From positions 56,398 through 120,397 of the forward strand of contig JAJYDE010000007.1 in the NCBI GenBank assembly GCA_021777755.1: a stretch of DNA of 64,000 nucleotides, written 5' to 3'. Below the pieces are notes generated by a model. That model saw only the letters and a program-made list of their open reading frames with translations, was not told where the DNA came from and made no database searches. The stretch comes from Deltaproteobacteria bacterium (GTDB lineage: Bacteria; Desulfobacterota; Syntrophobacteria; Syntrophobacterales; Syntrophobacteraceae). This document shows, in pieces, positions 58,961-64,000 of this stretch (positions are counted from its first letter, which is position 1; every line of letters begins with the position of its first letter). Both the position numbers and the translations under genes were made by a program.

Positions 58961-59554
58961 TCAGTCCTCCCGTTCTCTTTTTTGCCCGCCGGCAAGAGAT
59001 AGAAAGTTTTTTAGAAGACGCTTTCCAACCGGCGTCATGATGGATTCCGGATGAAACTGCACGCCTTCGGTGAAGTGTTGTTTGTGACGGATGCCCATGA
59101 TTTCGCCGTCTTCGGAGCGGGCTGTTATTTCCAGGCACTCGGGCAGGCTCCCGGGGGCAACGGCCAGGGAATGGTAGCGCATGGCCTGGAAGGGATTGGA
59201 GAGCCCGGCGTAAATCGATTTGGCGTCCGAGGTGACGGTAGAAACCTTACCGTGCATGAGCCTTTGGGCGTGGACCACATCGGCGCCGAAAGCCGCCGCG
59301 ATCGCCTGGTGCCCAAGGCAGATCCCGAGAATGGGGATTTTGCCGGAAAACGCGCGAATGGCCTCCATGGAGATCCCCGCATCCTCGGGCCGGCAGGGAC
59401 CGGGGGAAATCACCAGGGCCGAAGGCGCGAGCTTTTGGATGTCGTCAAGGGAAACCTCGTTATTTCTGGCTACCTTGACCTCGCCGCCAAGCATCCCGAA
59501 ATACTGAAAAAGATTGTAGGTAAACGAATCGAAGTTATCGATCATGAATATCAT
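58961..59554 (-). CDS. trpG: Anthranilate synthase glutamine amidotransferase
   Basis: Supplies ammonia to TrpE from glutamine. 197 residues. It starts MIFMIDNFDSFTYNLFQYF, and the nucleophile Cys is in ILGICLGHQAIAAAFGA near residue 80. The His-x-Glu dyad is in GVQFHPESIMTP near 172. The segment SPGPCRPEDAG is also typical. Such subunits can be shared with p-aminobenzoate synthase. An AGGAG site precedes the start, which lies 46 bases after trpE. Confidence 0.95.
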   Translation of the reverse strand: MIFMIDNFDSFTYNLFQYFGMLGGEVKVARNNEVSLDDIQKLAPSALVISPGPCRPEDAGISMEAIRAFSGKIPILGICLGHQAIAAAFGADVVHAQRLMHGKVSTVTSDAKSIYAGLSNPFQAMRYHSLAVAPGSLPECLEITARSEDGEIMGIRHKQHFTEGVQFHPESIMTPVGKRLLKNFLSLAGGQKRERED

Positions 59555-59600
59555 GGATTTTTGCTCCTGAACAGGCCGCAGGCCATCTTGTCCCGGCCGG

Positions 59601-61085
59601 TTAAAGGTAGGACGCTTTTCCTTCCAGCATCTGGAGCGCCCTGTGTATCGATTTGGCCTTGTTGATCGTCTCCTGTCTTTCCCGTTCGGGATCGGAGTCC
59701 GCCACTATCCCCGCTCCGGCCCTGACCGTGAGTTTTCCCTCCCGGATGCAGGCGGTTCGGATGGTGATCGCGAGATCCATGTTGCCGGTGAAGGAAAAAT
59801 AGCCGATCGCGCCCCCATAGGGTCCGCGCGGCTCGTCTTCCAGTTCGGCTATGATTTCCATGGCCCTCACCTTGGGGGCACCGCTAAGAGTTCCGGCCGG
59901 GAAAGTGGCCCTGAAAAGGTCGAAGGCGTCCAGACCCTCGCGCAGATCGCAGTTGATGTTTGAAACCATGTGCATGACGTGCGAGTATCTTTCCACCATC
60001 ATAAGGTCGGTGACCTGCACCGAACCGATTTCGGCCACCCTTCCCAGGTCGTTTCTGCCAAGGTCCACCAGCATGAGATGCTCGGCCCGTTCCTTTTCGT
60101 CCTTGAGCATTTCATCGGCGAGTTCCCGGTCCTGCTTTTCGGTCCGCCCCCGGGGGCGTGTGCCCGCAATGGGGCGAAGCGTGGCCACGCCGTTTTCCAG
60201 CCGCACCATGGTCTCCGGAGAGGAGCCGACCAGGATGGTGTCGTCGAAATGGAGAAAATAGAGGTAGGGGGATGGATTTATGAAGCGTTGGGCGCGGTAG
60301 AGAGACCTGGGATCGGGCGGGGTGGAACAGCTGAACTGCTGGGAATAGACCGCCTGGATGATGTCTCCCTCCCGGATGTATTCCTTTATCCGGGCCACGT
60401 CGGCTTTGAATTTTCCGGGCTCGGTTTCGCTTGTCAGGGTAAAGTCGCCCCCCCCGGGGTGCGGAAAGGGCGCGGGATTATGTTCGAGCTTTGTTTGCAT
60501 CCGCTTTAAAGTCTCGACGGCCCGGTCGTAGGCTTGGTCGGCTTCGCCGTTTTCCACAAGCGCGTAGGCCACAAGACTTAGCGTATGCCGCACGTTATCG
60601 AAGATGAACAACTCTCCGGGCAGGATGAAATGGGCCAGCGGGGTGTCGGCTGGAAGGCTGTGGGCAATGGCCTCGAAAAAGGAGACGAACTCGTAGGAGA
60701 AAAAGCCGACCATTCCGCCCCAGAACCGCGGCAGCCTGGCAAGCTTCACCGGTTTGTAGCGGGCCATGAGGGAGCGAAGGATTTTGAGCGGGTCTCCGTT
60801 ATGGGCTATTCGCTCCTTTCGGTTCTCGCTTTCGATTTCGACCTCGTCGCGATAAACCCTGAGGCTGGTCGTGGCGGAATTGCCAAGAAAACTGTACCTG
60901 CCCCACCTTTCGCCCCCCTCCATGCTTTCCAGAAGAAACACCGGACCATGGCCGTGGTATATTTTGGCAAGGGCCGAAACGGGAGTCTCCGTATCGGCAA
61001 GCACTTCCAAACACACCGGAATAAGGTTTCCCTTTTGAGCCATAGTGCGAAACTCGGATTTTTCCGGGTAAAAACCCAATTGCAT
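59601..61085 (-). CDS. trpE: Anthranilate synthase component I
   Basis: Converts chorismate to anthranilate. 494 residues. The N-terminal FLLESMEGGERWGRYSFLG is the LLES-type tryptophan-binding site, so feedback inhibition is expected. The chorismate domain has AGTRPRGRTEKQDRELADEM near residue 320, and TFPAGTLSGAPKVRAMEII followed by GPYGGAIGYFSF. A strong GGAGG ribosome site precedes the ATG. It is preceded by the aroF-type gene after about 55 bases and heads trpEGDCFBA. Confidence 0.96.
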   Translation of the reverse strand: MQLGFYPEKSEFRTMAQKGNLIPVCLEVLADTETPVSALAKIYHGHGPVFLLESMEGGERWGRYSFLGNSATTSLRVYRDEVEIESENRKERIAHNGDPLKILRSLMARYKPVKLARLPRFWGGMVGFFSYEFVSFFEAIAHSLPADTPLAHFILPGELFIFDNVRHTLSLVAYALVENGEADQAYDRAVETLKRMQTKLEHNPAPFPHPGGGDFTLTSETEPGKFKADVARIKEYIREGDIIQAVYSQQFSCSTPPDPRSLYRAQRFINPSPYLYFLHFDDTILVGSSPETMVRLENGVATLRPIAGTRPRGRTEKQDRELADEMLKDEKERAEHLMLVDLGRNDLGRVAEIGSVQVTDLMMVERYSHVMHMVSNINCDLREGLDAFDLFRATFPAGTLSGAPKVRAMEIIAELEDEPRGPYGGAIGYFSFTGNMDLAITIRTACIREGKLTVRAGAGIVADSDPERERQETINKAKSIHRALQMLEGKASYL

Positions 61086-61140
61086 AGCCTGCCTCCTCCC
61101 CGGTCCGGCCTCGGGACGCGGGATGTTGGTTTTGCGATTA

Positions 61141-62157
61141 TTAATGCATCGATGCCCTGGTCAGGTTGGAAATAGCCGCTATCTGTCCGCATAGATCGGC
61201 GAACTGATCGGGGTAGAGCGACTGCGCCCCGTCGCTCAGGGCTTTTTCCGGTTCGTTATGCACTTCGACTATCAGCCCGTGGCAGCCCACCGCAACGGCT
61301 GCCCGAGCGAGGGGAACCACCTGGTCTCGAAAGCCCGCGGCATGGCTTGGATCGACGATCACGGGCAAATGACTCTCCTGTCTCACCACCGGTATGGCCG
61401 ACAGATCCAGTGTGTTTCGACTATGGTTGGCGAAGGTGCGGACCCCGCGCTCACAAAGGATGACCTTGTCGTTTCCGCCCTCCATGATGTACTCGGCGGC
61501 CATCAGCCATTCTTCGATGGTGGCGGCCATGCCGCGCTTCAACAGGACGGGTTTTCTCGATTTTCCGGCCCGCCGCAAGAGGCTGAAATTTTGCATGTTC
61601 CTTGCCCCGATCTGGACGATGTCCACGTATTGCTCGACCAGATCGAAGACCTCATGGTCGATTGCCTCGGAAACAACCGGCATTCCGGTTTCAGCGCGGA
61701 CCTTGGCCAGGATCTTCAGCCCCTCTTCGCCAAGGCCCTGGAAAGAGTAGGGGGAGGTGCGGGGCTTGAAGGCGCCGCCTCGAAAAATCCGTGCCCCCCG
61801 CTCCTTGACCAGCGCTGCGATCGCAAGTGCCCCGGATTCGCTCTCGATCGCGCATGGCCCCGCCATGACGGTGAGATGCCCGTTTCCGATGAGAACGTCG
61901 CCAACCTCGACCACCGTGTCGTGTGCCCGGGATTCGCGGCTTACGAGCTTAAAAGGCCGTGTTACGGCAATCACCTCCTTTACCGCCGGGAGCTGCATGA
62001 AAAAAGAGGCGTCCACCGGACCCTTGTTGTGAAGAATGCAGATCGCCACCCGCTCGCCTCCCGGAATGGGCCTGGCGGTGAAACCCTTCTGCTCGATGGC
62101 GCCAACCGCGGCTTCGATCTGCTCGGAGGTGGCGTTTTTTTTCATGACCACAAGCAC
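61141..62157 (-). CDS. aroF: 3-deoxy-7-phosphoheptulonate synthase (AroF, short bacterial type)
   Basis: Catalyses the first step of the shikimate pathway, joining PEP and erythrose-4-phosphate. The GTG chosen gives 338 residues, the usual length of the AroA/KDO8PS-like type, with an N-terminal ferredoxin-like regulatory domain (about 1-70). The catalytic barrel has VMAGPCAIES near residue 105, GGAFKPRTSPYSFQG near 133, VLLKRGMAATIEEWL, and VIVDPSHAAGF near 265. An AAGGAG site lies about 7 bases before the GTG. A frame reaching up to 62274 is open in phase through the attenuator but adds residues unlike the family. It leads the tryptophan operon. Confidence 0.93.
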   Translation of the reverse strand: MLVVMKKNATSEQIEAAVGAIEQKGFTARPIPGGERVAICILHNKGPVDASFFMQLPAVKEVIAVTRPFKLVSRESRAHDTVVEVGDVLIGNGHLTVMAGPCAIESESGALAIAALVKERGARIFRGGAFKPRTSPYSFQGLGEEGLKILAKVRAETGMPVVSEAIDHEVFDLVEQYVDIVQIGARNMQNFSLLRRAGKSRKPVLLKRGMAATIEEWLMAAEYIMEGGNDKVILCERGVRTFANHSRNTLDLSAIPVVRQESHLPVIVDPSHAAGFRDQVVPLARAAVAVGCHGLIVEVHNEPEKALSDGAQSLYPDQFADLCGQIAAISNLTRASMH

Positions 62158-62181
62158 TTTCGACTCCTTTCCCGTCAAATG

Positions 62182-62217
62182 AAAAAAGGGACCGCGGATT
62201 TTCTCCACGGTCCCTTT
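62182..62217 (-). terminator. Attenuator terminator hairpin T2
   Basis: On the minus strand AAAGGGACCG pairs perfectly with CGGTCCCTTT (10 bp), followed by a run of T. It lies 25 bases before the aroF start and behind the leader peptide. Its 5' arm (GACCGTGG) is complementary to the 3' arm of the upstream hairpin T1 (CCACGGTC), so T1 and T2 share mutually exclusive pairings. Confidence 0.85.
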
Positions 62218-62221
62218 GAAA

Positions 62222-62257
62222 AACAAAAGACCGTGGGCCTCGGCGCGGCCCACGGTC
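62222..62257 (-). terminator. Attenuator terminator hairpin T1
   Basis: GACCGTGGGCC pairs with GGCCCACGGTC (11 bp, 7-base loop), followed on the minus strand by TTTTGTTTTTC, an intrinsic terminator. It lies about 30 bases past the stop of the leader peptide, where attenuator hairpins are expected. Confidence 0.85.
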
Positions 62258-62287
62258 CAACCAGTTACCCACATTGCGAACTGATGG

Positions 62288-62350
62288 CTATCCCGTCAGG
62301 CGAGCGCCTCCACAGTTACACCACCAGTACCAAAAGCAGGGTTTAATCAC
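62288..62350 (-). CDS. Aromatic operon leader peptide (Trp/Tyr/Phe-rich)
   Basis: A 20-residue frame from a GTG: VIKPCFWYWWCNCGGARLTG then TAG. It has the run Phe-Trp-Tyr-Trp-Trp at 62321-62335, two hairpin terminators downstream and a DAHP synthase-trpEGDCFBA operon after that. The stretch ACTGGTGG, inside the Tyr-Trp-Trp codons, can pair with CCATCAGT just after the stop, and CAGTT with AACTG further on, giving alternative folds. A ribosome stalled on Trp, Tyr or Phe codons would alter these folds. The start codon is uncertain; the ribosome site is weak, and an in-frame extension is open to 62554. Confidence 0.7.
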   Translation of the reverse strand: MIKPCFWYWWCNCGGARLTG

Positions 62351-62393
62351 GAGTTTTCCGATCAATTGAAATGTCCACTGAAAATCACGGCCT

Positions 62394-62422
62394 CTTGTAA
62401 CAGGAACGGATTCAAATTGCAA
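62394..62422 (-). promoter_or_regulatory. Candidate promoter of the aroF-trp operon
   Basis: On the minus strand TTGCAA (62422-62417) and TACAAG (62399-62394) are 17 bases apart. Each matches the consensus at 4 of 6 positions. Transcription would begin near 62387, about 37 bases before the leader GTG. No TrpR-type operator palindrome was recognised. Confidence 0.5.
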
Positions 62423-62764
62423 GCCTTTTTTGGGGGCTCGTGTTGGATTCTTACAATCCGCCGGTAAATCAGAAGGGGTTGGAACCGGCGTTGGGGTCGT
62501 GATGTTTCCGGACTCGTCGCAGTCGAGTTGCACTCTTTTCAGCCTTAAAAACATCGGTTCAAGGCCGCAAAATGGTTTTTTGTTTGAGCTCGACCCGCTC
62601 TACATGCCCATTTTGCTTGGTCCGACCCCTGCCCACAGCGATTATCGGATGCGCCGATGCGAAGCGACTTACCCGATCGGCGGAGCGACCCGGATTTTCC
62701 TTTTTCAAGGGCAGGCCCCATCTTTTCACTGGCAAAAAAGCTTTGCCAGGGCCACCCGCGCAGA
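62423..62764. other. Region upstream of the operon promoter
   Basis: No recognised gene. A 70-codon minus-strand frame at 62559-62771 has no motif. The stretch separates the trp operon from the RHS-linked gene. Confidence 0.4.
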
Positions 62765-63448
62765 TCACCATGTGAGGAATTTTAAGCCAGGGATAGGCGG
62801 TTTCTTCCTCGGGCCGCTAGTGGCGACATGGGAAATTTGAGCCGTGATAAAATTCCTCAACTGCTCAGACGCGGACGACGGGTCTTGGAGTGCAGACGCA
62901 TAATGTTCCATCGCACTGCTGCTGTCGCCGAGCCTCTCAGAAGCTACGGCCGCTTTGAAGTGCGCTACCAAATCGGCAGGTTTCTCCTCCAGGGCTGATT
63001 CAAGATACAGCTTCTCCTTATCATGCAAACCATTCTTATGACAGAACTCGGCGAGCTTCACATAGACCGTAAAATGGGAGTCGCCATCAATGCTTCCTGA
63101 ACTCTCTTTTAAGAGCTTCTGAAAAAATTCTTCGTTAAAAGGGCTGATCTCACCCATCTGGTTCAGGAGATATCGTAGTAGTACGAAATACCCGTATGTT
63201 CGAACGATTGTTCTTCTAAACGTACTATCTATTATATGAGATCTGTATATGTACTCAAGGTCTCCACGTCTGTCACCGAAGAAATATCTATACATAAATA
63301 TCTGATAAGCTGCACATCCAACGATCCAGGCCCATGGCACCAAAGCAAATAATGGTGGTATCAGTATTAATAGCATAAAACAGGTTGCAGAAGCTAGACA
63401 TGAGTTTCTTATCCAGAATACGATATAAAAGATTATAGGTATATCCAT
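62765..63448 (-). CDS. Membrane protein with C-terminal TPR-like region, possible RHS immunity
   Basis: 227 residues. Two hydrophobic helices lie at the N-terminus (SCLASATCFMLLILIPPLFA and a following ALVPWAWIVGCAAYQIFM). The rest is soluble and helical: FTVYVKLAEFCHKNGLHDKE, KLYLESALEEKPADLVAHFK and AAVASERLGDSSSAMEHYAS look like TPR or Sel1-type repeats. No family named. It begins 118 bases after an orphan RHS tip and is visibly A/T-richer than the chromosome around it. An immunity role for the tip is plausible by position only. Confidence 0.65.
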   Translation of the reverse strand: MDIPIIFYIVFWIRNSCLASATCFMLLILIPPLFALVPWAWIVGCAAYQIFMYRYFFGDRRGDLEYIYRSHIIDSTFRRTIVRTYGYFVLLRYLLNQMGEISPFNEEFFQKLLKESSGSIDGDSHFTVYVKLAEFCHKNGLHDKEKLYLESALEEKPADLVAHFKAAVASERLGDSSSAMEHYASALQDPSSASEQLRNFITAQISHVATSGPRKKPPIPGLKFLTW

Positions 63449-63566
63449 ATGTTAGTCCAAGTAGTTAATACAATAGATTCTTCAATGCCGTCATGAGACA
63501 CATTATTACTTAATGATATCACCCACCACAAGGTGTAGGTTTCCCATGCTCAGGGAAGAAAGGCTC

Positions 63567-63899
63567 TCACCAATGTTGAAAGAAGCTATTTCCATCTGGA
63601 AGCCATGTACCGCTCATCCACCACAAAGCATCATCCTCCCATTTGTAAGGGCTTAATGGACCTGCATCCATCATATCTAGCAAGCCAGACTGATTTATAG
63701 ACTGCTGCACATAAGCCTGTATTAATTGGCTCGCATCAGGTTGCTCAGGTGGAGCTGGTTGGGGATTATTTTGAGCATATTGTGCGCCGGAGTAGGCCTG
63801 GGCATAATAGCCCGCATAAGGCGCCATGCCTGCGAAAGCACCATCCAGTCCACGAGGATCGATGAAATTAACCGGATTATTTTGAACATATGTAATCGT
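63567..63899 (-). pseudogene. Orphan RHS C-terminal tip (truncated core)
   Basis: About 110 residues. The frame opens right after an in-frame TGA with TITYVQNNPVNFIDPRGLDG, the end of the RHS-repeat core (normally preceded by the ARYYDP and DPIG motifs). The variable tip then follows: AYSGAQYAQNNPQPAPPEQP, then SQLIQAYVQQSINQSGLLDM and ALWWMSGTWLPDG. The rest of the core is missing upstream. Tip function is unknown. It is either a remnant of an RHS toxin gene or a silent cassette available for recombination. An in-frame ATG at 63827 could start a short product. Confidence 0.7.
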
Positions 63900-63902
63900 T
63901 CA

Positions 63903-64000
63903 CCGGGGTGTTTCAGCGGATAAGAGAAGGTAACCGCTCCTGCCGGAAGAACGCGGACATGAGGTGAGAGAGAAACTGAAAAGCATTCCTCTTTTGCATT
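63903..64000. other. Window edge upstream of the RHS tip
   Basis: No RHS core is visible here. The sequence changes character right after the TGA at 63900-63902, suggesting a junction or deletion endpoint. Confidence 0.35.

Noticed and set aside
61258..62346. Plus-strand open frame of 362 codons opposite aroF
   Set aside because: Shadow of the DAHP synthase gene and attenuator.
62288..62554. Full 88-codon minus-strand frame containing the leader peptide
   Set aside because: The first two thirds lie upstream of the likely promoter and look non-coding; only the last 20 codons are kept as the leader.

Overview
The window comes from a GC-rich bacterial chromosome. It carries full-length MukFEB-type condensin genes, menaquinone genes of the futalosine type, four chemoreceptors, a gyrB-gyrA cluster and a complete tryptophan operon. 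My best guess is a deltaproteobacterium (Desulfobacterota, Syntrophobacter-like), inferred from gene content only. No rRNA or tRNA gene was recognised.

Layout. 1-7.1 kb (minus): mukF-mukE-mukB followed closely by a glycosyltransferase-like gene cut by the window edge. 7.4-11.8 kb: a small three-repeat zinc-ribbon protein, glpD, a TetR regulator and a class II photolyase. 11.8-15 kb (minus): a four-gene run (FMN-dependent hydroxyacid dehydrogenase, PanE-like reductase, HIT protein, metallo-beta-lactamase fold hydrolase). 15-22.9 kb (minus): three tandem paralogous chemoreceptors with an unusual C-terminal domain, and one classical chemoreceptor. 23.2-27.5 kb (plus): thiM-thiE, then a UbiA-type prenyltransferase and a UbiD-type decarboxylase, probably mqnP and mqnL. 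28.1-39.9 kb (plus): gyrB, a small coiled-coil protein, gyrA, gpsA, a SNF2 helicase, a SWIM-finger protein and a baeRF-like protein. 39.9-49.1 kb: housekeeping genes on both strands (surE, lipoproteins, an RluA-type pseudouridine synthase, an RsmG-SpoU fusion methyltransferase, two radical SAM proteins, pyrE, a THUMP methyltransferase, sodB).

49.2-54.1 kb is an accessory stretch with degraded content: a REP-like palindrome, a Ser/Thr-rich protein, a tyrosine-recombinase remnant, a Gln/Ser-rich small protein, a frameshifted higB toxin beside an intact higA antitoxin, and a DUF504 protein. 54.4-62.4 kb (minus) holds aroF-trpEGDCFBA. A promoter, a short leader peptide rich in Trp, Tyr and Phe codons and two terminator hairpins precede it, which looks like transcription attenuation for the whole aromatic operon. 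62.8-63.9 kb is visibly A/T-richer and holds an orphan RHS C-terminal tip followed by a membrane/TPR-like gene that may be its immunity partner.

The most notable items are the aromatic attenuator, the RsmG-SpoU fusion with a possible internal start, the mukFEB locus outside its usual lineage, and the tandem chemoreceptors whose only sizeable sensor-like domain lies after the signalling domain.
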